A stretch of 15,859 nucleotides of DNA from Neomoorella mulderi (lineage in GTDB: Bacteria; Bacillota; DSM-521; Neomoorellales; Neomoorellaceae): positions 1 to 15,859 of the forward strand of contig DRZV01000069.1 in assembly GCA_011375465.1 (NCBI GenBank), given 5' to 3'. The notes beneath the pieces are model-generated. The model was not told the origin of the DNA and searched no databases. It worked only from the letters and a program-made list of their open reading frames with translations. Position numbers and translations under genes: made by a program. Below are positions 6,721-13,634 of this stretch, one piece after another (the first letter of the stretch is position 1; each line of letters opens with the position of its first letter).

Positions 6721-7272
6721 ATGTCCCGGATAGGCAAAAAACCCATAGAGATACCTCCAGGGGTGGAAGTCACCATTGAGGGCAACGTGGTGACAGTAAA
6801 AGGACCTAAGGGGAAGATCACCAAAACCTTTCCTCCAGAGATAAGCATAGTGCGGGAGGAGAACTGGCTAAAGTGCATCCGGCCTTCGGATTCTAAACCC
6901 CACCGGGCTCTTCACGGGCTTTCCAGGACCCTCCTCAAGAATATGGTGGAAGGAGTTACCAAGGGCTTTGAAAAGGCCCTGGAACTGGTGGGGGTGGGAT
7001 ACAGGGCGGCTAAACAGGGCAATAAACTGGTGCTCACCGTGGGATACACCCATCCTGTGGAGATAGTCCCTGAGGAGGGGCTGGAGATCGAGGTGCCAGC
7101 TCCCAACAAGATCATAGTCAAGGGCATAGATAAGGCCGCGGTGGGTATGATGGCAGCCAGGATAAGGGCCGTGCGTCCCCCAGAACCCTATAAAGGGAAG
7201 GGGATCCGTTACGAAGGGGAGTTTATCAAGCTCAAAGCAGGCAAGACCGGTGCTAAAGGCGGTAAGAAATAG
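6721..7272 (+). CDS. rplF: 50S ribosomal protein L6 (uL6)
   Basis: L6 sits by the base of the L7/L12 stalk near the sarcin-ricin loop, where elongation factors bind. It consists of two related domains, each about 80-90 residues, and the 183-residue length is normal. Recognisable parts are MSRIGKKPIEIPPGVEVTIEG, LHGLSRTLLKNMVEGVTKGF, LVGVGYRAAKQGNKLVLTVGY and the C-terminal signature RPPEPYKGKGIRYEGE (152-167). The lysine- and glycine-rich tail GKTGAKGGKK is typical. The ATG at 6721 follows a GGGGGTGAAGGG ribosome binding site. Confidence 0.98.
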   Translation: MSRIGKKPIEIPPGVEVTIEGNVVTVKGPKGKITKTFPPEISIVREENWLKCIRPSDSKPHRALHGLSRTLLKNMVEGVTKGFEKALELVGVGYRAAKQGNKLVLTVGYTHPVEIVPEEGLEIEVPAPNKIIVKGIDKAAVGMMAARIRAVRPPEPYKGKGIRYEGEFIKLKAGKTGAKGGKK

Positions 7273-7285
7273 GGGGGTTAGGGCT

Positions 7286-7663
7286 ATGATAAGCAGGGAG
7301 AGCCGTAAAGAGAGGTGGCGTCGGCGCCATTTACGGGTCCGGAAGCGGATAATGGGCACTCCGGAGAGGCCGCGGCTTTGTGTATACAAGAGCTTGAAGC
7401 ATATCTACGCCCAGATCATAGACGATACCCGGGGGGTCACCCTGGTGTCCGCCTCCACCTTAGATCCGGAATTCCGGGCCCAGTGGAATGGTTCCAAATC
7501 TTGTGCCAACAAAGAGGCGGCCCGGGAAGTGGGCCGGCTGGTAGGCAAAAGGGCCTTGGCCCGGGGAATACAAAAAGTGGTATTTGACCGAGGGGGAACC
7601 ATCTATCACGGCAGGGTAGCTGCGGTAGCCGAAGGGGCTCGCGAAGCAGGTCTGGAGTTCTAG
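7286..7663 (+). CDS. rplR: 50S ribosomal protein L18 (uL18)
   Basis: L18 binds 5S rRNA together with L5 in the central protuberance. The 125-residue product has a basic N terminus (ESRKERWRRRHLRVRKRIMG), GTPERPRLCVYKSLKHIYAQIIDD, and the C-terminal signature VVFDRGGTIYHGRVAAVAEG followed by AREAGLEF. ATG 7286 is preferred, with the G-run site 7272-7277 eight bases upstream. An in-frame GTG at 7250 would overlap rplF and add twelve residues with no counterpart in the family. The neighbours are rplF and rpsE, as expected. Confidence 0.97.
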   Translation: MISRESRKERWRRRHLRVRKRIMGTPERPRLCVYKSLKHIYAQIIDDTRGVTLVSASTLDPEFRAQWNGSKSCANKEAAREVGRLVGKRALARGIQKVVFDRGGTIYHGRVAAVAEGAREAGLEF

Positions 7664-7678
7664 GAAAGGAGGGGAAAT

Positions 7679-8176
7679 ATGCCGGAAAAAGAAAGGGCAG
7701 GCGAATTGCAGGAGAGGGTTGTTCAGATTCGCCGGGTAGCCAAGGTTGTCAAGGGCGGAAGGCGGTTCAATTTTTCCGCCCTGGTGGTGGTGGGCGACGG
7801 CCATGGCCATGTGGGGGCTGGCCTGGGTAAGGCCACAGAAGTTCCAGAGGCCATCCGGAAGGCCACCGAGGAGGCCAAAAAGAATATGATCCAGGTACCC
7901 ATGGTGGGCACCACCATACCCCATGAGATAACAGTTAAATTTGGAGCGGCCAAAGTCCTCCTAAAACCCGCGGCCCCCGGCACAGGGGTGATCGCTGGAG
8001 GCCCGGTGAGGGCGGTGCTGGAGGCAGCAGGTATTCGGGACGTGCTGACCAAGAGCTTGGGTTCCCGCAATCCCATAAATGTGGTCTATGCCACCATGGA
8101 AGCTTTGAAAAACCTCAAGACTGCCCAAGAGGTGGCCAGGCTCAGGGGCAAATCTGTGGCCGAGCTGTTGGGCTAA
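7679..8176 (+). CDS. rpsE: 30S ribosomal protein S5 (uS5)
   Basis: S5 lies at the mRNA entry side of the 30S body and takes part in decoding fidelity. It has an N-terminal double-stranded RNA-binding domain and a C-terminal S5D2-like domain. The 165-residue product shows RVAKVVKGGRRFNFSALVVV (residues 19-38) with GDGHGHVGAGLGKATEVPEA, the loop region where spectinomycin-resistance changes occur in other species, then AAPGTGVIAGGPVRAVLEAA, GIRDVLTKSLGSRNPINVV and the AELLG end. GAAAGGAGGGG at 7663-7673 is a good ribosome binding site for ATG 7679. Confidence 0.98.
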   Translation: MPEKERAGELQERVVQIRRVAKVVKGGRRFNFSALVVVGDGHGHVGAGLGKATEVPEAIRKATEEAKKNMIQVPMVGTTIPHEITVKFGAAKVLLKPAAPGTGVIAGGPVRAVLEAAGIRDVLTKSLGSRNPINVVYATMEALKNLKTAQEVARLRGKSVAELLG

Positions 8177-8189
8177 AGGAGGAATGGTT

Positions 8190-8375
8190 ATGGGAAGGCT
8201 CAAGATTACCTTGGTGAAGAGCCTTATAGGCAGGCCGGAAACGGAGAGGAGGACGGCCAGATCCCTGGGATTAAGGAGGCTCAACCAGCAGGTTATCCTC
8301 CCCGATAACCCCGCTATCCGGGGTCAGGTGAAAAAACTGGCTCACCTGATAAGATGGGAAGAAATCGCGGAATAG
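8190..8375 (+). CDS. rpmD: 50S ribosomal protein L30 (uL30)
   Basis: L30 is a small ferredoxin-like-fold 50S protein. The 61-residue product GRLKITLVKSLIGRPETERR... with SLGLRRLNQQVILPDNPAIRGQV is typical. Two in-frame ATGs exist, at 8184 and 8190. AAAGGAGG (8175-8182) ends one base before 8184 but seven bases before 8190, so 8190 is the start; this also gives the family's usual N terminus. Three inverted repeats lie in the 3' third of the gene (8291-8348, listed separately). The next gene, rplO, begins 11 bases after the stop. Confidence 0.96.
   Translation: MGRLKITLVKSLIGRPETERRTARSLGLRRLNQQVILPDNPAIRGQVKKLAHLIRWEEIAE
8291..8348 (+). repeat. Three consecutive inverted repeats inside the 3' part of rpmD
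   Basis: GGTTATC (8291-8297) pairs with GATAACC (8304-8310) across a 6-base loop. CCCC (8309-8312) can pair with GGGG (about 8320-8323). CAGGTG (8325-8330) pairs with CACCTG (8343-8348) across a 12-base loop. They lie 39-96 bases upstream of the rplO start. The codons encode normal L30 sequence, and no T-run follows, so this is not an intrinsic terminator. A role in RNA processing or rplO translation is possible but unproven. Confidence 0.3.
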
Positions 8376-8386
8376 GGGGAAGAAAG

Positions 8387-8827
8387 ATGCGCCTACATGA
8401 ACTGCGGCCCGCCCCTGGCTCCAAGTTTGGGCCCAAGAGGGTGGGTAGGGGTATAGGTTCAGGATTGGGAAAGACCAGCGGCAGGGGACATAAAGGGCAA
8501 AAAGCCCGCTCGGGAGGCAAGATCCGCCCTGGTTTTGAAGGAGGCCAGATGCCTTTGGTCCGGCGGGTACCCAAGAGGGGATTTACCAATCCCTTCGCCA
8601 GGGAGTGGGCCATCATCAATGTAAAGGACTTGGAGCGGTTTGAACCCCATACGGTGGTCACCCCTGAACTTTTAAGAGAAGCGGGATTGATCAAAAAGGT
8701 CAAAGACGGGGTAAAAATCTTGGGAGACGGGGAGATCAGCAAACCCCTTATTGTCAGGGTCCACGCTGCCAGCAAACAGGCCATAGCCAAGGTTGAGGCA
8801 GCGGGGGGCCGGGTCGAGGTGATCTAG
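8387..8827 (+). CDS. rplO: 50S ribosomal protein L15 (uL15)
   Basis: L15 is a late-assembling 23S rRNA-binding protein with a long extended N-terminal region. The 146-residue product contains MRLHELRPAPGSKFGPKRVG, the glycine-rich signature RGIGSGLGKTSGRGHKGQKA (residues 21-40), RPGFEGGQMPLVRRVPKRGF and VRVHAASKQAIAKVEAAGG near the end. ATG 8387 is preferred, with GGGGGA at 8375-8380 as its binding site. An in-frame ATG at 8354 lies inside rpmD and would add eleven residues with no family counterpart. The stop TAG (8825-8827) touches the secY start. Confidence 0.97.
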   Translation: MRLHELRPAPGSKFGPKRVGRGIGSGLGKTSGRGHKGQKARSGGKIRPGFEGGQMPLVRRVPKRGFTNPFAREWAIINVKDLERFEPHTVVTPELLREAGLIKKVKDGVKILGDGEISKPLIVRVHAASKQAIAKVEAAGGRVEVI

Positions 8828-10090
8828 TTGTTAAACACCCTGACCAGCGCCTTGAAGATCGAGGAACTGCGCCGAAGGATAGTCTTCACTCTCCTCATGT
8901 TCACAGTCTTTCGCTTCGGGGCCCACATCCCCCTCCCCGGCATAAACCATGCCATACTGGATCAGCTGATCCGTACCGGCACCATCATGGGGTTTTTCGA
9001 CATCATCTCCGGTGGCGCCTTTAAGCGTTTTTCCCTTTTCGCCATGGGGATAATGCCCTATATCAACGCCTCTATCATAATGCAGCTTTTAACCGTGGTC
9101 ATCCCTTCCTTGGAAAAGATGGCCAAGGAAGATATAGAGGGCCGGAAAAAGATCATTCAATATACCAGGTACGGTACGGTGGTCTTGAGTTTTATCCAGG
9201 CCCTGGGCACAGCCCTCTGGCTATCCCGCTCCGGTGCCTTCCTCCATCCCGGCATACACAATTACGTGGTGACGGCCATCATGCTGACCGCGGGGACCGC
9301 TTTCCTCATGTGGATGGGGGAGCTCATCACCGAGAAGGGCATAGGCAACGGCATATCCCTGATAATTTTCGCCGGTATAGTCTCCCGGCTGCCCGCCGGG
9401 GTAGCCAACGTATATCAATATATGGCCACCGGAGAGGTGCACCTCTTCTCCGTAGCCCTGTTTCTGATAATAGCCGTGGTGATCATCGGGGCGGTGGTGG
9501 CCATCCAGATGGGGGAGCGCCGCATCACAGTCCAGTATGCCAAAAGGATGGTGGGCAGGAGGCTCTATGGGGGTCAGAGCACCTATATACCCTTGAAGGT
9601 CAACCAAGCTGGGGTGATCCCTGTCATTTTCGCCATGTCCATCCTCATGTTTCCCACCACCTTGGCTTCCTGGTTCCCCCACAGCTCCTTTGCCCAGGTG
9701 GTGCAGAGGCTCTTTGATCCCCGCTCAGCCCTATATATGGTCCTATATGCCCTGCTCATCATCTTCTTCACCTATTTTTATACAGCGGTTACCTTCAATC
9801 CCCAGGACGTGGCCGATAACATCAAAAAATATGGGGGATTCATACCGGGCTTGAGGCCGGGGAGACCTACCGCCGAGTATATCGAACGGGTGCTGACCAG
9901 GATAACTGTAGTGGGGGCCTTATTTCTGGCTTTCATCGCCCTTTTGCCAAATTTCGTTATGGCCCTTACCGGCATCAACGTCTACTTCGGAGGCACCTCC
10001 CTTTTAATAGTGGTGGGTGTAGCCCTGGAGACCATGAAGCAGATGGAGTCCTATCTTGTACTGCGCCATTACCAGGGTTTTATAAAATAG
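8828..10090 (+). CDS. secY: Protein translocase subunit SecY
   Basis: SecY is the ten-helix membrane channel of the Sec translocon, exporting and inserting proteins with SecA, SecE and SecG. The 420-residue length is typical. Visible landmarks are FRFGAHIPLPGIN (28-40), the plug region GGAFKRFSLFAMGIMPYINA (62-81), GELITEKGIGNGISLIIFAG (164-183), the basic cytosolic loop ERRITVQYAKRMVGRR (230-245), FNPQDVADNIKKYGGFIPGL (323-342) leading into RPGRPT, the SecA/ribosome-contacting loop, and a C terminus ending LRHYQGFIK. The start is TTG at 8828, immediately after the rplO stop; GAGGTGAT at 8816-8823 serves as ribosome binding site, so translation is probably coupled to L15. Confidence 0.98.
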   Translation: MLNTLTSALKIEELRRRIVFTLLMFTVFRFGAHIPLPGINHAILDQLIRTGTIMGFFDIISGGAFKRFSLFAMGIMPYINASIIMQLLTVVIPSLEKMAKEDIEGRKKIIQYTRYGTVVLSFIQALGTALWLSRSGAFLHPGIHNYVVTAIMLTAGTAFLMWMGELITEKGIGNGISLIIFAGIVSRLPAGVANVYQYMATGEVHLFSVALFLIIAVVIIGAVVAIQMGERRITVQYAKRMVGRRLYGGQSTYIPLKVNQAGVIPVIFAMSILMFPTTLASWFPHSSFAQVVQRLFDPRSALYMVLYALLIIFFTYFYTAVTFNPQDVADNIKKYGGFIPGLRPGRPTAEYIERVLTRITVVGALFLAFIALLPNFVMALTGINVYFGGTSLLIVVGVALETMKQMESYLVLRHYQGFIK

Positions 10091-10105
10091 CGAGGGGGTA
10101 GAAGG

Positions 10106-10756
10106 GTGCGTTTAATCCTTTTGGGCCCGCCAGGAGCGGGCAAGGGGACCCAGGCCAGCGTCCTCAGCGGACTCTTGGGGGTCCCCCACATCTCCACCGG
10201 CGACATCTTCCGTCGGGCCATCCAGGAAGGCACCCCTCTGGGGAAGAAGGTGGAGGCCTATCTAAAAAGCGGGGGTCTGGTGCCAGACGAACTGACAGTG
10301 GAAATAGTTAAGGAGCGCCTGAGCCAGCCCGACTGCCAGAGGGGATTTTTGCTGGACGGGTTCCCCCGGACCATCCCCCAAGCTCAGGCTTTGGACGCCT
10401 GGCTGGAGGCCAGGGGAGAAAAGCTGGACGCGGTCATCAACCTCCAGGTTTCTGAAGAAGAGCTGATGGCAAGGCTTACGGGCCGGAGGATATGCCCCCA
10501 GTGCGGAGCCACTTATCATTTAAAGTATGATCCCCCCCAGAGGGATGAGATATGTGACCGGTGCGGTTCCCCTCTGATCCAGAGGGAAGACGACCGCCCG
10601 GAGACCGTAAGCAAACGCCTAGCCACCTATAGACAGCAGACCCAGCCCCTTATAAATTATTATAAGGAGCGGAACCTCCTGAAGGGGGTGGACGGCAATG
10701 GAGATATCCAGGAGGTGACCCAGTCCATAATCCAGATGTTGGGAGTAGAGAAATGA
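10106..10756 (+). CDS. adk: Adenylate kinase, zinc-binding LID form
   Basis: Adenylate kinase interconverts ATP plus AMP with two ADP in the cytosol and sets adenylate energy balance. The 216-residue long-type enzyme has P-loop GPPGAGKGT (7-15), the AMP-binding region STGDIFR (30-36), LLDGFPRT (82-89), and a LID with four cysteines, C130, C133, C150 and C153, as in zinc-containing Gram-positive adenylate kinases. The arginine-rich DDRPETVSKRL segment follows. The start is GTG 10106 after GAGGGGGTAGAAGG. The stop TGA overlaps the map start ATG by four bases. An AT-rich inverted repeat lies near the 3' end (listed separately). Confidence 0.98.
   Translation: MRLILLGPPGAGKGTQASVLSGLLGVPHISTGDIFRRAIQEGTPLGKKVEAYLKSGGLVPDELTVEIVKERLSQPDCQRGFLLDGFPRTIPQAQALDAWLEARGEKLDAVINLQVSEEELMARLTGRRICPQCGATYHLKYDPPQRDEICDRCGSPLIQREDDRPETVSKRLATYRQQTQPLINYYKERNLLKGVDGNGDIQEVTQSIIQMLGVEK
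10648..10667 (+). promoter_or_regulatory. AT-rich inverted repeat with possible internal promoter, within adk
   Basis: CCTTATAA (10648-10655) and TTATAAGG (10660-10667) form a perfect 8-base inverted repeat with a 4-base spacer, in an otherwise GC-richer gene. TAGACA at 10630-10635 differs from the -35 consensus by one base; TATAAA at 10651-10656 is a possible -10 with a short 15-base spacer. The element lies about 85-100 bases before map and could drive map-infA and the alpha genes, but the codons also make good sense as adenylate kinase (PLINYYKER), so function is unproven. Confidence 0.22.
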
Positions 10757-11499
10757 TAATCCTGAAAACAAGGGAAGAGATCAAAAAGATGCGGGTGGCA
10801 GGGAGGATAGTTGCCGGGGTTCTGGAGCTGATGGGCCGCCATATCCGGCCCGGCATAACCACGGCCGAATTGGACCAGAGAGCAGAAGAGTTTATAAAGA
10901 AGCACGGAGCCCAGCCCGCGTTTAAAGGCTACAGGGGCTATCCCTCCACCATCTGCGCCTCCATAAACGAAGAAGTGGTCCACGGTATACCCGGTTTAAG
11001 GAGGCTAAAAGAAGGAGATATTATTAGTACTGATGTGGGTGTGGTAAAAGATGGTTTTTATGGGGATGCCGCCTACACCTTCCCAGTGGGGGAAGTGGAC
11101 GAAATAAAGAAGAATCTGCTGCAGGTCACCCTGGAGGCCCTGTATGAGGGGATAAAAAAGGCGGTGGTGGGCAACCGCTTGAGCGACATCTCCCATGCCA
11201 TCCAAACCCATGTGGAATCCCGGGGTTTTTCCGTGGTGAGGGACTACGTGGGGCACGGCATAGGCGCCCATCTCCATGAGGATCCCCAGGTCCCCAATTT
11301 TGGCCCGCCCGGGTTCGGCCCTCGCCTCCGTCCGGGAATGGTGCTGGCCATCGAGCCCATGGTGAATGTGGGGACCCATGAGGTGGTCACCAAGGAGGAC
11401 GGTTGGACCGTGGTGACCAAAGACGGAAAGCCTTCCGCCCATTTTGAACACACTGTGGCCATAACTGAAGAAGGCCCTCAGATCCTGACTCTGCCTTAG
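10753..11499 (+). CDS. map: Methionine aminopeptidase, type I
   Basis: This enzyme removes the initiator methionine from nascent proteins after deformylation. It is 248 residues, the compact type Ia length without an N-terminal extension. The metal ligands of the pita-bread fold are present: D94 (STDVG), D105 (YGDAAY), H168 (VGHGIG), E201 (AIEP) and E232 (HFEHT). The substrate-side His77 (VVHGIPG) is also conserved. The start ATG overlaps the adk stop (ATGA). The gene lies between adk and the KOW-domain gene, as in many Clostridia. All catalytic residues are intact, so an active enzyme is expected. Confidence 0.98.
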   Translation: MIILKTREEIKKMRVAGRIVAGVLELMGRHIRPGITTAELDQRAEEFIKKHGAQPAFKGYRGYPSTICASINEEVVHGIPGLRRLKEGDIISTDVGVVKDGFYGDAAYTFPVGEVDEIKKNLLQVTLEALYEGIKKAVVGNRLSDISHAIQTHVESRGFSVVRDYVGHGIGAHLHEDPQVPNFGPPGFGPRLRPGMVLAIEPMVNVGTHEVVTKEDGWTVVTKDGKPSAHFEHTVAITEEGPQILTLP

Positions 11500-11510
11500 G
11501 AGGGAGGAAG

Positions 11511-11825
11511 GTGGGGAAGAAAAAGGCGCCGCCCCGGCTGGTGGTGGGGCAGTTGGTATATTCTCGGGCTGGCAGGGACAGGGGGCGCCCCTTTTTGGTG
11601 TGGGAGGTATTGGGACCCGACAGGGTCTGCCTGGTGGACGGAGACCTGCGCCGGGTTTCAAAACCCAAGCTGAAAAATGTGATCCACGTCCAGCCGGTCA
11701 ACAGGGTGGCGAGGGAACTGGCAGAGCGTCTGCAGCGGGGCGAAAAGGTCACCGATGCCGAGGTGCGCAGGGAGATAGCCAGGTTGCTGGAAAATAATAG
11801 GGAAAGGGGGGATGGGAATGGCTAA
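11511..11825 (+). CDS. KOW-domain RNA-binding protein, L14e/L6e/L27e-like
   Basis: This 104-residue protein resembles the small KOW-domain proteins annotated as L14E/L6E/L27E-like in Clostridia, which sit between map and infA. The KOW region covers about residues 11-60: VVGQLVYSRAGRDRGRPFLV, then a turn, VDGDLRRVSKPKLKNVIHVQ. The remainder (residues 62-104) is charged and probably helical, with no recognised domain. The predicted role is binding rRNA or the ribosome, inferred from the fold and location; I know of no established function in bacteria. The start is GTG 11511 after AGGAGGGAGGAAG at 11498-11510. The 3' end overlaps infA by 8 bases. It is not essential to the canonical ribosome inventory, so it is an accessory part of this operon. 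Confidence 0.88.
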   Translation: MGKKKAPPRLVVGQLVYSRAGRDRGRPFLVWEVLGPDRVCLVDGDLRRVSKPKLKNVIHVQPVNRVARELAERLQRGEKVTDAEVRREIARLLENNRERGDGNG

Positions 11826-12036
11826 AGAAGACGTGATCGAGGTGGAAGGCACGGTGATCGAACCCTTACCCAATGCCATGTTCAGGGTAGAGCTCAGCAC
11901 GGGGCATCGGGTGCTGGCCCATGTTTCGGGGAAGATCAGGATGAACTTTATCCGTATTTTGCCGGGCGATCGGGTTTTGGTGGAATTATCTCCTTACGAT
12001 CTTACCAGGGGCCGTATAGTATACCGTTTCAAGTAA
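11818..12036 (+). CDS. infA: Translation initiation factor IF-1
   Basis: IF-1 is a single OB-fold protein that blocks the 30S A site and assists IF-2 and IF-3 during initiation. The 72-residue product has the classic sequence AKEDVIEVEGTVIEPLPNAM, then FRVELSTGHRVLAHVSGKIR and MNFIRILPGDRVLVELSPYD followed by LTRGRIVYRFK. ATG 11818 is chosen because GGGGG at 11805-11810 is seven bases away and because homologues start MAKED; ATG 11812 is too close to that site. The start lies inside the last codons of the KOW gene, suggesting coupled translation. Confidence 0.98.
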   Translation: MAKEDVIEVEGTVIEPLPNAMFRVELSTGHRVLAHVSGKIRMNFIRILPGDRVLVELSPYDLTRGRIVYRFK

Positions 12037-12049
12037 AGGAGGTATGATC

Positions 12050-12163
12050 ATGAAAGTCAGGCCTTCGGTAAAACCCATGTGCGAGAAATGCAAGATAATA
12101 AGGCGTAAGGGGCGGGTCATGGTCATCTGCGAAAATCCTAAGCATAAGCAGAGACAGGGATAG
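12050..12163 (+). CDS. rpmJ: 50S ribosomal protein L36 (bL36), zinc-binding
   Basis: L36 is the smallest 50S protein, 37 residues here, and binds 23S rRNA near the base of the L7/L12 stalk. The sequence is MKVRPSVKPMCEKCKIIRRK followed by GRVMVICENPKHKQRQG. It has the Cys3His zinc set: C11, C14, C27, H32. Two in-frame ATGs exist (12044, 12050); AAAGGAGG at 12035-12042 is seven bases before 12050 and only one before 12044, so 12050 is used. The gene lies between infA and rpsM, the standard position. Confidence 0.98.
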   Translation: MKVRPSVKPMCEKCKIIRRKGRVMVICENPKHKQRQG

Positions 12164-12177
12164 AAAGGAGGGCTTCT

Positions 12178-12558
12178 ATGGCCAGGATTGCCGGGGTAGA
12201 TTTACCCAAAGATAAAAGGATAGAGGTGGCCCTCACCTATATTTACGGCATAGGTAGGCCCACTGCCAAGAAAATACTGGCTGCCACCAACGTGAATCCC
12301 GATACCAAGGTGAAGGATCTCACGGAGGACGAGATCTCCAGGCTGAGGAGCTATATAGACCAAAACCTCACCGTGGAGGGGGACCTCCGGCGGGAAGTGG
12401 CCTTAAATATAAGGAGATTAATCGAGATAGGCTGCTACAGGGGCATAAGGCACCGCTTGGGCCTGCCAGTACGGGGTCAGAGGACCAGGACCAATGCCAG
12501 GACCAGGAAAGGGCCCAGGAAAACCGTAGGTTCAGGCAAGAGGAAGGAAAAGAAGTAA
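12178..12558 (+). CDS. rpsM: 30S ribosomal protein S13 (uS13)
   Basis: S13 is a 30S head protein that contacts P-site tRNA and forms intersubunit bridges with L5 and 23S rRNA. The 126-residue product begins MARIAGVDLPKDKRIEVALT, includes YIYGIGRPTAKKILAATNVN, and has the basic C-terminal tail GIRHRLGLPVRGQRTRTNAR followed by TRKGPRKTVG, which reaches toward tRNA. GAAAGGAGGG precedes ATG 12178. It opens the alpha-operon portion of the cluster. Confidence 0.98.
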   Translation: MARIAGVDLPKDKRIEVALTYIYGIGRPTAKKILAATNVNPDTKVKDLTEDEISRLRSYIDQNLTVEGDLRREVALNIRRLIEIGCYRGIRHRLGLPVRGQRTRTNARTRKGPRKTVGSGKRKEKK

Positions 12559-12570
12559 AGGAGGGGGATC

Positions 12571-12960
12571 ATGGCCAAAAAGGGTGCCAGGCCGCGGCGG
12601 CGGGAAAGGAAAATGGTGGAGAGCGGCATAGCCCATATCAAATCCACCTTCAACAACACCATTATCACCATAACAGATAAGAACGGCAACACCATAGCCT
12701 GGGCCAGCGCAGGCACTGTGGGTTTTTCCGGTACCAGAAAGGGCACCCCTTTTGCCGCCCAGAGGGCGGCGGAGGAGGCTGCCAGGCAGGCTATGGAGCA
12801 CGGCATGAGGGAAGTGGAGTGTTACGTTAAAGGCCCGGGAGCGGGTAGGGAAGTGGCCATACGCTCCCTACAGGCGGCAGGCCTAGAGGTCACTGTAATC
12901 AAAGATGTGACCCCTATACCCCACAACGGCTGCCGCCCTCCCAAAAGGCGCAGAGTATAG
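12571..12960 (+). CDS. rpsK: 30S ribosomal protein S11 (uS11)
   Basis: S11 is a 30S platform protein near the E site that shapes the mRNA exit channel. The 129-residue product shows GIAHIKSTFNNTIITITDKN, AWASAGTVGFSGTRKGTPFA, AAQRAAEEAARQAMEHGMRE-like helical sequence, VKGPGAGREVAIRSLQAAGL and the C-terminal DVTPIPHNGCRPPKRRRV signature. TAAAGGAGGGGG precedes ATG 12571. The basic N terminus (AKKGARPRRRERK) is the usual variable part. Confidence 0.98.
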   Translation: MAKKGARPRRRERKMVESGIAHIKSTFNNTIITITDKNGNTIAWASAGTVGFSGTRKGTPFAAQRAAEEAARQAMEHGMREVECYVKGPGAGREVAIRSLQAAGLEVTVIKDVTPIPHNGCRPPKRRRV

Positions 12961-12981
12961 CTGGAGAAAGGAGGTAATAAT

Positions 12982-13608
12982 TTGGCCAGATATACAGGAC
13001 CGGTTTGCCGTCTTTGCCGACGGGAAGGGATAAAGCTCTATCTCAAGGGGGACCGATGCTATTCCGACAAGTGCCCCCTGGTTCGCCGCCCCTATGCTCC
13101 GGGGCAGCACGGGCAGGTCAAAAGGAAGCTCTCGGAATACGGCCTCCAGCTGCGGGAAAAGCAGAAGGCCAAGAGGATCTACGGGGTCTTGGAGAGGCAG
13201 TTCAGGAACTATTTCGAAAAAGCGGAGAGGATGAAAGGGGTTACCGGCGAAAACCTCTTGATCCTCCTGGAACGGCGGCTGGACAATGTGGTCTACCGCT
13301 TGGGTTTCGCCTCTTCCAGGGCTCAGGCCAGGCAGCTGGTGCGCCATGGACATTTTACAGTAAATGGAAGAAAGGTGGATATACCGTCTTACCTGGTACG
13401 TCCCGGGGATAAAATAGCGGTGAAGGATAAGAGCAGGGAATTGCCCCTCTTTAAGGAATTGGCCGCAGCCGCTGCGGTGCACACACCCCCTGCCTGGCTC
13501 AAAGTGGATCCCGAAAAGATGGAAGGGGAAGTATTGGCCCTGCCCACCCGCGATCAGATAGACGTCCCTGTCCAAGAGCACCTCATCGTAGAGCTCTATT
13601 CAAAGTAA
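12982..13608 (+). CDS. rpsD: 30S ribosomal protein S4 (uS4), zinc-containing form
   Basis: S4 is a primary 16S rRNA-binding protein of the body, involved in decoding fidelity and mRNA unwinding; in some bacteria it represses its own synthesis. The protein is 208 residues. The N terminus has C9, C12, C26 and C31 arranged as in zinc-binding (C+) S4 proteins. The S4 RNA-binding domain follows at about residues 98-160: RRLDNVVYRLGFASSRAQAR, QLVRHGHFTVNGRKVDIPSY. The start is TTG 12982, with a perfect AAAGGAGG at 12967-12974 seven bases upstream. No upstream leader suitable for S4 feedback is visible, as only 21 bases separate it from rpsK. Confidence 0.98.
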   Translation: MARYTGPVCRLCRREGIKLYLKGDRCYSDKCPLVRRPYAPGQHGQVKRKLSEYGLQLREKQKAKRIYGVLERQFRNYFEKAERMKGVTGENLLILLERRLDNVVYRLGFASSRAQARQLVRHGHFTVNGRKVDIPSYLVRPGDKIAVKDKSRELPLFKELAAAAAVHTPPAWLKVDPEKMEGEVLALPTRDQIDVPVQEHLIVELYSK

Positions 13609-13634
13609 GGGCTCCGGAGGGAGGTTGGGTAGCT

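Noticed and set aside
8354..8386. Longer rplO starting within rpmD
   Set aside because: The extra eleven residues (MGRNRGIGGRK) are an out-of-frame reading of rpmD and have no counterpart in L15; ATG 8387 has a well-spaced binding site.
13611..13618. CTCCGGAG palindrome overlapping the rpoA ribosome binding site
   Set aside because: Only eight bases with no loop of its own; such a short self-complementary site is expected by chance in G-rich leaders, and it cannot form a stable hairpin.
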